A stretch of 64,000 nt of DNA from Armatimonadota bacterium (GTDB lineage: Bacteria > Armatimonadota > Zipacnadia > JAUWAU01), in NCBI GenBank assembly GCA_030601885.1, contig JAUWAU010000023.1, positions 28,224 through 92,223 of the forward strand, written 5' to 3'. Made by a program: the position numbers and the translations under genes. Position 1 is the stretch's first letter, and every line of letters starts with the position of its first letter. The notes below the pieces were generated by a model. It was not told the DNA's origin. It made no database searches and saw only the letters and a list, made by a program, of their open reading frames with translations. This document shows positions 36,566-47,076 of the stretch, piece after piece.

Positions 36566-37735
36566 ATGGCAGGATGCAAGATCTGCGGGGCTGAGGAGGC
36601 AACCGTTGCACAGGTGCTCGGGATCTGCGCGGAGTGCCTGCGCACGCGTTGCGAAGAGACGCGCGACGCCGTGCGCGCGGCACACGCGGAGACACGGCGG
36701 CGCTTCGGATTGCCGGAGGCGCCGCCACGCGATGGTGGAGGAGTCGTGTGTCAGCTTTGCGCCAACGCCTGCCGCATCGCTGATGGCGCCGTCGGGTACT
36801 GCCGCGTGCGACAGAACCAGGGCGGCCGGATCGTCGGTGGGGAAGGGCTCGCCGCGCTCGAGTGGTATTACGATCCGCTTCCCACCAACTGCGTCGGCAT
36901 CTCCTGGTGCGCCGGCGGTGCTGACTGCGGCTGTCCGGAATTCTCGGTGACCGACGGTGTCGAGCGCGGCTACAAGAACCTTGCCGTCTTCTACCGCGGC
37001 TGCACCTTCGATTGCCTCTTCTGCCAGAACTGGCATTTCAGGCTTCCTCAGCCGGGTGCTCGGCTGGAAAATTCAAGCAAGACGACGGCACCGCAGCCGC
37101 AGGTGACGCCGGCCGCACTCGCCCAGGCTGCTGACGCACGCACGACCTGCATCTGTTACTTCGGCGGCGACCCGACACCGTTTCTAAACCACGCCCTCGC
37201 GGCCTCGGAACTCGCGCGAGAGCACGGAGGCCCTCGCACGCGCGACGGCCGCCGGGTCATGCGCATCTGCTGGGAGACGAACGGGGCGATGGCGCCGAGG
37301 CTGGCGGAGCGGATGATGACGGTATCGCTGGAGTCCGGCGGCTGCGTGAAGTTTGATCTGAAGGCATGGTCGCCAGGCGTTCACGAGGGGCTGTGCGGCG
37401 TTGGGAACGAGCGGACGCTGAGCAACTTCCGCGCCCTCTCGCGGCGCATTCAGGAGAGGCCGGAGCCGCCCCCGCTCATCGCCAGCACGCTGCTGGTGCC
37501 CGGCTACGTCGAGGCTGAAGAGGTCGCATATCTCGCGCAGTTCATCGCCGAGTGCGACCCGGACATCCCCTACGCACTGCTGGCCTTCTGCCCGCAGTTC
37601 TGCATGGAAGACATGCCGACCACTTCCCGAGCGCAGGCGGCCGCGTGTCTGCAGGCTGCCCACGAGGCCGGGCTGACGCGCGTTCGCCTCGGCAACAGGC
37701 ACCTCATCGGTCTGCCGCGTTGGGCCGTCGTGTAG
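36566..37735 (+). CDS. Radical SAM protein (PflA/AmmeMemoRadiSam-related)
   Basis: FYRGCTFDCLFCQNWHF (CX3CX2C) and N-terminal CxxC pairs (CKICG, CAECL, CQLCANAC). Confidence 0.85.
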   Translation: MAGCKICGAEEATVAQVLGICAECLRTRCEETRDAVRAAHAETRRRFGLPEAPPRDGGGVVCQLCANACRIADGAVGYCRVRQNQGGRIVGGEGLAALEWYYDPLPTNCVGISWCAGGADCGCPEFSVTDGVERGYKNLAVFYRGCTFDCLFCQNWHFRLPQPGARLENSSKTTAPQPQVTPAALAQAADARTTCICYFGGDPTPFLNHALAASELAREHGGPRTRDGRRVMRICWETNGAMAPRLAERMMTVSLESGGCVKFDLKAWSPGVHEGLCGVGNERTLSNFRALSRRIQERPEPPPLIASTLLVPGYVEAEEVAYLAQFIAECDPDIPYALLAFCPQFCMEDMPTTSRAQAAACLQAAHEAGLTRVRLGNRHLIGLPRWAVV

Positions 37736-37801
37736 CAATACCGGGCGAACGCCGCTGGTCGGGCGGCTCGCGCACAAATCTGCACGAATCGGAGCTACAG
37801 T

Positions 37802-40800
37802 ATGCTTGCGTGGGTAATACTGCTCGCATCCGGTCTGACGTCGAGCCCTGCAGAGGCTTCTGCCGGCGAACCCACGGTGGTCAAACAATGGCGGTTCGCT
37901 AGCGACGGCGATACCGAGGGCTGGATCGCGCGGCACGACCTGGAGAACTTCACCGTGGCCGACGGCGCGCTTCGCATGACCATCACCGGCCCAGACCCGT
38001 ACGTCCACGCGCCCCCGTACGAGTTCGACGGCCTTCGCGCCCACCTCATCGAGGTGCGCGCGCTCCTGCCGGAGGCCGCAGAATGGCATCGCATGCAGCT
38101 CTTCTTCGGCACGCCCGATGCGCCTCACCATTCCGCCGAACGCAATCTGTCTGCCGTGAAGACCGAGGGTGACGGTGCGGTGATCTTCCTGTTCGACCTG
38201 CACGGGCACGAGCAGGCCCGGGGACGCGTGCGCAACATCCGGCTCGACATTGACGGGGCGGAGACGGGCTCCGTCGCCCGAATCGACTCCATTCGCATTC
38301 TCCGTCCTCCGGCGAAAGTGCAAACGCATCTGTCCATCGGCGCGGAGCTCGTCCGCACCGGCGATCCCATCGAGATGAAGTTGAGGATAGAGAACGTCGG
38401 CGGCGAGGATGCACCGGCTCTTGAGTGTGGCCTCGACACCGGCGAGACGCTGGCGCGTAGCGACGCCCCTGCTGCCGACAGGCTGTCGATACGGGCACTG
38501 GCGCCGTGTGAGGTGTACGAGGTCGCGCTGAAGTACCGCGTGCTGGCCGGCGACGCGCCGGCATACGTGCGGGTCGTGCCGCCCGCCGAGAGCGTGATGC
38601 CGCCGGCGGAGGCAAGTGTCCTGGCCGTGGCAGAGCTGTGGCCCGCTGATGTCCCGCCGCGACGCGATGGGAGCGTTTTTCAGGCTGCTGATGGCAGCAT
38701 CTACATCGACGGCCCTATCCGTATTGCCATCCAACGCCTGCCGGACGGCCGGTACGGCCCCCTGCGCCTGTTCGCGGCAGATGGGAGGCCGCTCGGTGCC
38801 GCCGCCTGCCTGGTGCGCCAATGCTCGCTGTCGCCCTCACGCACCACTGCCCCGTTCTTCCCCACGCGGGCGAGGATCGCGCCCCATGGCAGGGCTGCGA
38901 CCTTTTGGGGCGAGATGGACGCCCCTGGGCTGACGGTGGACATTGCTTACGCCGTTACTCGTGACCGCACGATCCACATCACGCATCGCCTGCACGCGAA
39001 GCAGGACGTGACCCTGTACCGCTTCGACGGTCCCAGCCTGCGCCTCGGAGAGGCGTGCTTCGGCGCGCAGACCGTCCGGGCCATCTTTCCCGGACTTGAG
39101 TACCTGGGGCCGGGAGAGTCGTCCTCGAGCGCCGAGGACATTGATCCGCCCGGCAATGCCCGCTTCTCTCCGGAGCCGACCATGGTCACCATCCCGATCA
39201 TGATCCACCAGGGCTCCGGGCCTGCCGTGGGCCTGTCGTGGGATAACGTGGCGAAGTGGGCGCCCGGAGAAGCCTTCCCGACTCCCCTGTTCTCATCGCC
39301 CAACGCCGTCGAGGGGCAGGAGAATCACCTCATGGGCCTCTTCGCCCCGTCGGTGCCCAAGTACGTGCACCCGAACACGCGCATCGCACATCAGCCCTAT
39401 GCGCTCCGACCGGGCGGGAGCGTGCGTCTCTCCGCCGAGATCTGGGCGGGCGAGTCGCCGGAGGCGGTGCTGGCGAGGTACATAACCCGTCGGTGGAATG
39501 GGTCGATCCCGAAGCCGGCGCGATCGTGGGCCGATGAGCTCAAGCTGTGCCGCTTCGCCTACACCGACTCGTGCTACGACCCTGAGCAGAAGGGCTGGGT
39601 CCATGCCCACGGCGGCAAATGGCCCCCGGCGCCGCACGCGTTCAACATCCTGGCGCTGCTCATGGATGCTGCCAGAGAGCCTGACGCGAAGCGGGCTGAG
39701 GCGCTCCGTGCGCTGGCCATGGGCGTGTACGACTCGGTGCGGGCCAGGGGAGGCTTTGGCACCCCGCCGCCCGCCCTTGCACTGTTCTTTGGGGATGTCG
39801 AGAGCGCGGTGGCAGGGATACGAGCGGGTGGCTCAGGCACAATCCGATCGCAGCTTCCGAGCGGCGGATGGCGCTTCGTGCCAGACGAGAGGCGCGCGTC
39901 TCTGGCTCGGTGGGGCGACGAGTCGTTGGGGGTTACCGGCTCGCACACTCCGAACCTGCAGCGCGCGGCCCTCGTCACCGCCGATCCGGACTTGGTGGCC
40001 GCCTTCATGCGGGCCGTAGAATACTGCGACCGGTTCCACGTTCCACGCGGTGCGCAGACGTGGGAGCTTGCGGTCCACACGCCCGACATCATGGCATCGG
40101 CCGATGGCGTGGAGATCTACCTGGCTGCGTACCAGCTCACCGGGGAGCTGCGGTACCTCGAGCGGGCCCGCCACTGGGCCATCAGCGGCCTGCCGTTCGT
40201 CTTCTTCTGGCGCCATCCGCGCGTGCAGGCCCTGCACTTCTCCACCATCCCCGTCTTCGGCGCCACCCACTACAGGGGCTCCTGGTTCGGACGGCCGGTG
40301 CAGTGGTGCGGTCTGGACTACGCCAAGAGCCTGATTCGCCTATCCCGGTTCGAGGACAAACTGCGCGGCGAAGCCATGCCGTGGCGGCGGGTTGCCGAGG
40401 GCATCCTGCGAAGCGCCATGATCCAGCAGTATGCCGACGGGCCCACGCGGGGCTGCTATCCGGACTTCTGGCTGTTTGGCGACGACCGCGGCGCCGGGCC
40501 GGCGATCAACCCCCAGCTCATCCTCACAAACCTCTGGATGCATCAGGACTACGGCCCGGACGTCCGGACGGTAGTCGTCCCGGTCGGCGATACGCGGGCA
40601 CACGCATCCGCACTGGCGCACGTTGTGGCGGCGGCCATTGACGAGACCCTGCATGTACGGTCCAAGCGGCCCATAGGCTCGGTGGTGGCCTTCATCGTCG
40701 CGAACATCGGCCCGCCAAAGACCGTTCGGTCAAGCTCGGAGCTTGTCGAGGTGTCCGACCCCGGAGCCGAGCGCGGCTATCGTTACGACGCCGACGCACG

Positions 40801-40891
40801 CCTCCTCACGGCCACCGTTGTAGCGGGCGCGAACGGGGTGGCGCGGCTTGAGATCGAGCTGCAGATGGTCGATGGTCCGCCAAGCCAGTGA
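37802..40891 (+). CDS. Large secreted hypothetical protein (glycan-associated)
   Basis: 1029 aa; signal peptide MLAWVILLASGLTSSPAEASA; CBM-like N-terminus (WRFASDGDTEGWIARHDLENFTVADGALRM), helical-barrel-like C-terminal half. Confidence 0.65.
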   Translation: MLAWVILLASGLTSSPAEASAGEPTVVKQWRFASDGDTEGWIARHDLENFTVADGALRMTITGPDPYVHAPPYEFDGLRAHLIEVRALLPEAAEWHRMQLFFGTPDAPHHSAERNLSAVKTEGDGAVIFLFDLHGHEQARGRVRNIRLDIDGAETGSVARIDSIRILRPPAKVQTHLSIGAELVRTGDPIEMKLRIENVGGEDAPALECGLDTGETLARSDAPAADRLSIRALAPCEVYEVALKYRVLAGDAPAYVRVVPPAESVMPPAEASVLAVAELWPADVPPRRDGSVFQAADGSIYIDGPIRIAIQRLPDGRYGPLRLFAADGRPLGAAACLVRQCSLSPSRTTAPFFPTRARIAPHGRAATFWGEMDAPGLTVDIAYAVTRDRTIHITHRLHAKQDVTLYRFDGPSLRLGEACFGAQTVRAIFPGLEYLGPGESSSSAEDIDPPGNARFSPEPTMVTIPIMIHQGSGPAVGLSWDNVAKWAPGEAFPTPLFSSPNAVEGQENHLMGLFAPSVPKYVHPNTRIAHQPYALRPGGSVRLSAEIWAGESPEAVLARYITRRWNGSIPKPARSWADELKLCRFAYTDSCYDPEQKGWVHAHGGKWPPAPHAFNILALLMDAAREPDAKRAEALRALAMGVYDSVRARGGFGTPPPALALFFGDVESAVAGIRAGGSGTIRSQLPSGGWRFVPDERRASLARWGDESLGVTGSHTPNLQRAALVTADPDLVAAFMRAVEYCDRFHVPRGAQTWELAVHTPDIMASADGVEIYLAAYQLTGELRYLERARHWAISGLPFVFFWRHPRVQALHFSTIPVFGATHYRGSWFGRPVQWCGLDYAKSLIRLSRFEDKLRGEAMPWRRVAEGILRSAMIQQYADGPTRGCYPDFWLFGDDRGAGPAINPQLILTNLWMHQDYGPDVRTVVVPVGDTRAHASALAHVVAAAIDETLHVRSKRPIGSVVAFIVANIGPPKTVRSSSELVEVSDPGAERGYRYDADARLLTATVVAGANGVARLEIELQMVDGPPSQ

Positions 40892-40898
40892 ATCCTGA

Positions 40899-43800
40899 AT
40901 GGGTGGGATAGTGACCGTGCGAGCACCAATGGCTGTCAGAATCTTGACGCTGAGCTGTATGGCGCCGACGGCCTTGGCCTATACGTGCCCCGCCCAGGCT
41001 GCCGGGGCCATCGTCCGCATGTTCGTCGAGGCGGAGGACTCCGACGGGCTGCTGCGCTACCCGTATGACAACGAGGCCGTGCCGGGATGGTACGCGAGGA
41101 TATCCAACTGCCGCAGCTACGGGGCGCCCGGGCGGGCGTGCCACGCGGCGATCCACGAGAATTCGCCGGCCGATCGCCGCACCATATCCCAGCGTCTTCC
41201 CCGCCCCTTGCCGCCGGGAGCCTATCGCGTCTTCCTGCGGACCGTGGGGCCGAGGTATCCCGATGACGACACCGTGGTCCGGGTCCATCTCGGCGAGACC
41301 CCCGTTGACTTCCGCTGGCGGGAGGGCGGAAAGCGCTTTGTCTGGCTCCCCGGCGTGACAGTCGAGTTATCGGAGCGGGGCCGCTCCGTGTCCTTCACCG
41401 CGGTCCAGTTCGGCGGCAACGGCCACGGCGTGCTCTACGAGCCCCTATCGCGATCCATCTGGATCGACACGCTCTATATCACGGGCGATCTGTCCGAGGT
41501 CGTCCCGCCCGACATCACCGCCGAGCGCGCATTGCGGGCCGGTGTGTCGCCCGAGGAGCTGCCGCCGCGGCCGGCCTATCGTGCCGATGACCAGAAGACG
41601 CCGGCGCCCGACGGCCCAGTGCACGCGGGCGCCATCCCATTCGCGGCCTTCGACGGGCGGCGGAACTTGTGGCCCAATTCTTCCTTCGAGTTGGGCATGA
41701 ACGACGGCTGGGCCACGTCGGCCAGGGATGTGAAGCACGTGTTCACCGACGCCGACCTCGACCGGGACAACCCCGTTCACGGCCGGTACTCGCTGCGCAT
41801 CCCGGCCGGCACTGATCCCTTCAGCAGGCCGTACCACTTGGCGGAACCCGTCGAGGTGACGCTCTCGCTCTACGTCAGAGGCAGCGGCACAGGGCAGGTA
41901 CGCCTAATGCGCTTGGTGGAGAGGGGAGAGGAGGGCCACCGGCGCAATCTGCTCGATGCGAATCCGGTGCTCTCGATGGAGTGCGCGGCGGGCGAACAGT
42001 GGCAGCGGTCCTCCGTGAGCGGCAAGGTGCCGTCCGGGTGGCTGTACCTGAGCGTGCGCTCCGATGAGCAGCTCCGGATCGACGCGGTGCAGCTCGAACG
42101 CGGCCCACTGACCGACTACGCGCCCCGTGCCGACCTGGAAGGGGCGCTGCGCACCGGACAACTCGGGAACATCCTCTACGACCACGAGGCAGCCCTCACA
42201 GCGTGGTTTCACAACAGTGGCGCCAGCACCAAACAGGTCAGGCTGTGCTATCGCATCGTGGACGTGCGCGAGCGCGCCGTCGCCGAAGGCGTGACGGAGC
42301 CGGTCACGGTCTTACCGGGCGAGACCGTTCGCAGGGAGCTCGATATGCTGCCGCAGCTCCGAGGCATGTTCGCCGCCAGCTATGCCGTCGAAGGCCGAGC
42401 AATGCCCGAGGGCGAGACGGTGTATCTCGTTATGCCAAGCCCTGCCGATGGGCGCACGCGGCACGAGCTCGGCGCCAATACCTCATTCAGTCCGACGGAG
42501 CTGGCCCTCAAGGCCCGGCTGGGCTTGAAGTGGACGCTCACATGCAAGACGCGCGAGGCCGGTTCAGCCCGCGAGCATGTCCATCCCGAGCCGGACGTAT
42601 GGAACTGGTTCGACGAACGCGTGGCGCAGCCGCGGCGGCTCGGCATGGACTTGGTAACCTGCTTCTGGCCCCATCGGGTGCCGGATTTCATGAACCGGCA
42701 GCGGCCGGAGCGCTACCGGTGTACTCGCGGGGGGTATGCGACGATGCCCGATCTGAAGCTGTGGGGCGACTACGTTGCTACCGTGGGCGCCCACTATCGG
42801 GGAAAGATCGAGCGCTGGTGCATCGACGACGAGGCGGAGAACTCCTGGCCGCCGGATCAGTACGCCGAGGTGGTGAATGCCACTTTGGACTCGCTCGAGG
42901 AGCGCGTCCCGACGGTCAAGGTCGGCCTGAGCGGCACGCCGGAGTTCACCGAGGAGTTGCTCCGCTACGTGGACGTGAACAGGATCGACTTCTTCGGCGG
43001 GTCCACCCTTGACTTCGACTACTGGCATGCCCGGCGTGTGCGGCGCTTGCGGGAGCGCTACGGTAAGCCGTGGTTCTGCTACGGCGTCGGGGCCAGGGAG
43101 CCCTCGAGCACCATGTATCACACGTTGTACACCTACGAGCCCGTGCGCTGGAAGGCTGCCTGGATGGCGAGGCGGCTGGTGAACATGTTCCTGGTCCAGG
43201 ACCTCGAGGTTGCCGGGCACTACGCCGGCATCCTGCGCAACGATGGCAAGCACCTGGGCCTGAACAAGCCGCTGTGCGACTACGACGGCACGCCAGTGCC
43301 CTGGGGCGCCACCTTCGGCTGTCTCGGTACATTGCTCGCCGATGCACAGCCGGCGGGCGAGGTACGCCTCGGTGCGACGGATCGTCTGGCCTATCTGTTC
43401 CGCATCGGCGACAGCCTCGGCGCCGTCACCTGGGCCACGTGCGTGCGGGATCACGACCATAACTGGAAGCCCGCCATCCGCAGCGTCAAGGGCCTCACGC
43501 TGCCGTGCGCGAGAGGCTCAGTTGACGTGCTGGACATGTACTGGAACACGCGACGCGACGCCCATTGGCAGGCTGGGAAGATGCGGCTCGACCTGGACGA
43601 GGAGCCCGTGTTTTTCATCGCTCGCTCGCTCGGTCGTGATGCCTTCGTCAGGATGCTGCGCACGGCGGAGACGCCCGCGGCGCTCTTGGATGCCTCATTC
43701 GCTCTTGCCCCCGGCGACGATGGCCTGGTGGCGCTGGAGATCACGGCGACGAATAACTCGGCTGCTGATCTGCGGGATGTGACGCTGGACCTGCGGATGC

Positions 43801-44618
43801 CTGAGGGTGGCCCATTGCCGAGGAGCATGGCTGCCGCGTGGATCTGGCAGCAGCCGGTGGCGAGCATTGGCGACATCGCCGCCGGGGAGATCAAGCGCGT
43901 GACGCTGCCCACGCTGCTCGACGGTCAGGCGCCCTTCGAGGATGGCCAGATCCGAGCGACGTTCCGGACCGCTGACGGTGTAGAGGGAGCCGTGGACGAT
44001 GTGCTGTGGCTGGTGCCCGCCGCGCGCGTTACGACTGCGCCGACGATAGACGGCAAGCTCGACGAGTGGCGGCATGGCTCGTCGGCGTGGCTGTTCTACG
44101 ACTGGGCCTGGGCGCGCTTCGGGCGCGACACCGTGCAGATCTACGGGGGCGGTCAGCACTTCAGCTACCCGCCCTACAGCCTCGACGCTGGGGCCGCCTT
44201 TTGGACCGCGTGGGACCGGCGGAACCTGTATGTAGCCCTGCGGCTCGAGGACGACCAGCCAATCCTGAGCACGGAGGCGGGGGAGAGCGTTCGGCTCGTG
44301 ATAGGTGAAGACACTCGCCAGACGTCTGAAGTGCAGATAACGCCCACCGCAGACGCAGAGGTGAAGGCGCTCCTTACAGCGGGTGACCGCGTCAGGACGC
44401 CTCTGAGGGCGAGGGCTGCAACTGCCGACACCGGTGTGGACGTCGAGGTTGTCGTGCCATGGAGGGCTCTCGGCATACGTCCGCGGTCCAATGCCGTGCT
44501 CCGCTTCGACCTCCTCTGGACGGACGCGGACCGGGAGGACGAAGAGCTCGTCTCTGGCACGCTGCGATGGGCTGGCGATGCTCGCGGACCGGGACATCTG
44601 CTGCTGACCCCTGAATGA
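40899..44618 (+). CDS. Large secreted clan-A-like glycoside hydrolase with C-terminal CBM9-like domain
   Basis: 1239 aa; NTSFSPTELALKARLGLKWTLT...WNWFDERVAQPRRLGMDLVTCFW...IERWCIDDEAENSW; TIDGKLDEWRHG...AFWTAWDRRNLYVALRLEDD is CBM9-like. Confidence 0.68.
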   Translation: MGGIVTVRAPMAVRILTLSCMAPTALAYTCPAQAAGAIVRMFVEAEDSDGLLRYPYDNEAVPGWYARISNCRSYGAPGRACHAAIHENSPADRRTISQRLPRPLPPGAYRVFLRTVGPRYPDDDTVVRVHLGETPVDFRWREGGKRFVWLPGVTVELSERGRSVSFTAVQFGGNGHGVLYEPLSRSIWIDTLYITGDLSEVVPPDITAERALRAGVSPEELPPRPAYRADDQKTPAPDGPVHAGAIPFAAFDGRRNLWPNSSFELGMNDGWATSARDVKHVFTDADLDRDNPVHGRYSLRIPAGTDPFSRPYHLAEPVEVTLSLYVRGSGTGQVRLMRLVERGEEGHRRNLLDANPVLSMECAAGEQWQRSSVSGKVPSGWLYLSVRSDEQLRIDAVQLERGPLTDYAPRADLEGALRTGQLGNILYDHEAALTAWFHNSGASTKQVRLCYRIVDVRERAVAEGVTEPVTVLPGETVRRELDMLPQLRGMFAASYAVEGRAMPEGETVYLVMPSPADGRTRHELGANTSFSPTELALKARLGLKWTLTCKTREAGSAREHVHPEPDVWNWFDERVAQPRRLGMDLVTCFWPHRVPDFMNRQRPERYRCTRGGYATMPDLKLWGDYVATVGAHYRGKIERWCIDDEAENSWPPDQYAEVVNATLDSLEERVPTVKVGLSGTPEFTEELLRYVDVNRIDFFGGSTLDFDYWHARRVRRLRERYGKPWFCYGVGAREPSSTMYHTLYTYEPVRWKAAWMARRLVNMFLVQDLEVAGHYAGILRNDGKHLGLNKPLCDYDGTPVPWGATFGCLGTLLADAQPAGEVRLGATDRLAYLFRIGDSLGAVTWATCVRDHDHNWKPAIRSVKGLTLPCARGSVDVLDMYWNTRRDAHWQAGKMRLDLDEEPVFFIARSLGRDAFVRMLRTAETPAALLDASFALAPGDDGLVALEITATNNSAADLRDVTLDLRMPEGGPLPRSMAAAWIWQQPVASIGDIAAGEIKRVTLPTLLDGQAPFEDGQIRATFRTADGVEGAVDDVLWLVPAARVTTAPTIDGKLDEWRHGSSAWLFYDWAWARFGRDTVQIYGGGQHFSYPPYSLDAGAAFWTAWDRRNLYVALRLEDDQPILSTEAGESVRLVIGEDTRQTSEVQITPTADAEVKALLTAGDRVRTPLRARAATADTGVDVEVVVPWRALGIRPRSNAVLRFDLLWTDADREDEELVSGTLRWAGDARGPGHLLLTPE

Positions 44619-44777
44619 GCGGCACTGCGTGGCCATCGGACGGCCCTCTGATGCCTTTGTGCCTGCTCTTGCCTGGACGCCGGCGCGGTGGTATGGTCGT
44701 CGGCGCAGAGCAGCGGCTGAGGTATGCTGCGGCCGGCATGCCTCAGCTCGAGCCTGTCGCAGTAAGGGAGTGCAGAA

Positions 44778-47075
44778 ATGGCTACGACTGGAGTGAACGT
44801 GGCCGCTCTCGAGGCGCAAGATGTCGCGGAGGTTCGAGAAGCGCCGGCTGCGCTCTCAGAACGATCGCGGCGTGTTCGGCGGATCGTACTGAACGCGGCT
44901 GCGCCCTTCACGGAGCGCAGCCTGTGCCTCGCCGAGTCCTTTCGGCAGACGGAGGCGGAGCCGTTCCGCGAGATCCGAGTGGCGAGGGCCGTGGCACACC
45001 TGCTGGGCAGCATGCCGATTCGGATTCGCCGGGGCGAGGTCCTCGTGGGCTGGCACCCCAGCAGTCACCCGGATGAGGGCGCCGCCGAAGCCATCAGGGA
45101 GGCGGACCGCTACCTGCACGAACAGCACTGGCGCGGCTTCGTCTCCGAGGGGCACATGGCGCCGGACTACGCGACGGTCCTGCATTGCGGCCTCGACGGC
45201 ATTCGCGGACGAATCTGCGAAGCTGCAGCCGCCCTCGACCCCAAGCCGCCTGACACCCCGAAGAAACGAGCCTTCTACCATGCTTGCACCATCGTGCTGG
45301 AGGGTCTCCAGCGCTTCATCCGCCGCTACGCTCAACTGGCGATTGACATGGCCGCCGAGACTGACGACCGCGAGTGGCGGAAGGAGCTGGAGGAGATCAG
45401 TCACATCTGCGAGCGAATCGCCTCCGAACCCCCGCGCACATTCCGGGAAGCGATCCAGCTAGTCTGGTTCATGTTCCTCGGCGTAGCGCTCGAGGGCGGC
45501 ACGCACCACCACTGCTTCGGCCCGGGGCGGATAGATCAATACCTTCATCGCTTCTATCTGGCCGAGCGCGAGGCGGGCGCCGCGGACGCCGAGCTGGTTG
45601 ACGACCTGCTCGCGCAGCTCTTCATCAAGTGCAATGAGTTCATGGGACGGGGCATGAGCGCCGTCATTCTCGTCGTGGGCGGCCGCAAGCCCGACGGCTC
45701 CGACGCCACGAACGAGCTGTCCTACAAGATGCTCGAGATCAGCGACCGCGTGCGCATGTACTTCCCGGGAGTGGACGTCTCGTGGCATAACGATATCGAC
45801 TCGCATTTCATGCGCCGCGCGGTGGCACTGCTGCGCAATGGGAAGGGGCAGCCGTCATTCTTCAACAGCGACCTGATCGTCGGAGGACTCCAGAGGCGCG
45901 GCATCCCGTTCGAGCACGCTGTTGACCACCTGCCGAGCACGTGCACGGAGACCTCCATCATGGGGCGCTCCAATCCATGCGTCGCGTGGCCATACGTTAA
46001 CTTACCCATGTGCCTGCTGTATACGCTGTTTGGTGGAAAGCACCCGACGAAAGGCACCTCCGATGACTTCGCCACCGACGTTGGCCTCCGGCCGACATAT
46101 CTTCCTCAGGGCTGGCACGATGCCACGGGGAGTCTGCTCGATGGGGAGCCGAAGACGTACGCGGAGTTGAAGGGGGGCCTCATGACCGTGCTGCGGCACG
46201 CTGCCGCCGGTGCGGTCGCGCATTGCCAGGCGGATCTGTACCTGGAGTCTGTCCACCGCCCCTTCCCGCTCCTGTCGTGCTTCATTCAAGGGTGCCTTGA
46301 GCGCGGGTTAAACATCAGCCACGGCGGAGCGCTATACAACTTCATCCAGCCGGAGGCGGTGGGCGTCTCGAACGTCGTGGACGCTCTTACCGCGATCCGC
46401 ACATTGGTGGAGGAGCAAGACCGCTGCACGCTTGACGACTTCCGCACGGCCATCAAGGCCGACTTCGAGGGACACGACGACCTGCGAAAGGCGATCCTCG
46501 GCGACTGTCGCAAGCACGGCAACGACATCGACTGGGTGAACGAGCTCTTTGGCGAGGTCGCGGGCGCCTGGTGCGCCGCCTTCGAAGGGCACGCCAACTT
46601 TCTGGGCGGTCCATTCCTGCCGGGGTTTCTGGGTTGGACGGTATGGATTCGGTACGGTGAAAACACGCCCGCAACGCCGGACGGGCGCAAGGCGGGGGAG
46701 CCCCTCGCCAACTCCATCACCAACTGCACCGGAGTGCAGGTGAAGGGTTTCCCCGCGCTGGTGCTTTCGACAGCCAAGCTCGACCAGTCGCGCGCGCTCG
46801 GCGGCGTGACGTTCAATGTTCGCTTCCAGGCAGATGTGCTCGCCGAGAACAAGGGGATCGACGGGCTGAAGGGTCTCATCGAGGGCGCCTTCGACGTGGG
46901 TGTATATCAGATTCAAGTCAACCTGACGAGTACGGAAGTCATGCGAGCTGCCCAGGAGAATCCGCAGCAGTACGAGGATCTGTTTGTGCGAATCGGCGGC
47001 TACATCGTTCCCTTTACGTTGCTGCCTCGTAAGGCACAGGACGAAGTCATCGCCCGGACTGAGCTAGGAATGTAG
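44778..47075 (+). CDS. Glycyl radical enzyme (pyruvate formate-lyase/diol-dehydratase superfamily), substrate unknown
   Basis: C-terminal YEDLFVRIGGYIVPFTLLPRKAQDEVIARTELGM glycyl radical motif; STCTE aligned to the thiyl-Cys GCVE site; TPDGRKAGEPLANS. Confidence 0.9.
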   Translation: MATTGVNVAALEAQDVAEVREAPAALSERSRRVRRIVLNAAAPFTERSLCLAESFRQTEAEPFREIRVARAVAHLLGSMPIRIRRGEVLVGWHPSSHPDEGAAEAIREADRYLHEQHWRGFVSEGHMAPDYATVLHCGLDGIRGRICEAAAALDPKPPDTPKKRAFYHACTIVLEGLQRFIRRYAQLAIDMAAETDDREWRKELEEISHICERIASEPPRTFREAIQLVWFMFLGVALEGGTHHHCFGPGRIDQYLHRFYLAEREAGAADAELVDDLLAQLFIKCNEFMGRGMSAVILVVGGRKPDGSDATNELSYKMLEISDRVRMYFPGVDVSWHNDIDSHFMRRAVALLRNGKGQPSFFNSDLIVGGLQRRGIPFEHAVDHLPSTCTETSIMGRSNPCVAWPYVNLPMCLLYTLFGGKHPTKGTSDDFATDVGLRPTYLPQGWHDATGSLLDGEPKTYAELKGGLMTVLRHAAAGAVAHCQADLYLESVHRPFPLLSCFIQGCLERGLNISHGGALYNFIQPEAVGVSNVVDALTAIRTLVEEQDRCTLDDFRTAIKADFEGHDDLRKAILGDCRKHGNDIDWVNELFGEVAGAWCAAFEGHANFLGGPFLPGFLGWTVWIRYGENTPATPDGRKAGEPLANSITNCTGVQVKGFPALVLSTAKLDQSRALGGVTFNVRFQADVLAENKGIDGLKGLIEGAFDVGVYQIQVNLTSTEVMRAAQENPQQYEDLFVRIGGYIVPFTLLPRKAQDEVIARTELGM

Positions 47076-47076
47076 C

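Noticed and set aside
36566-37735. Anaerobic sulfatase maturase (anSME)
   Set aside because: Radical SAM motif present but the sequence resembles PflA/AmmeMemoRadiSam-type proteins; no anSME SPASM cysteine pattern recognised.
37184-38821. 545-aa minus-strand ORF
   Set aside because: Spans antisense of two well-supported plus-strand genes.
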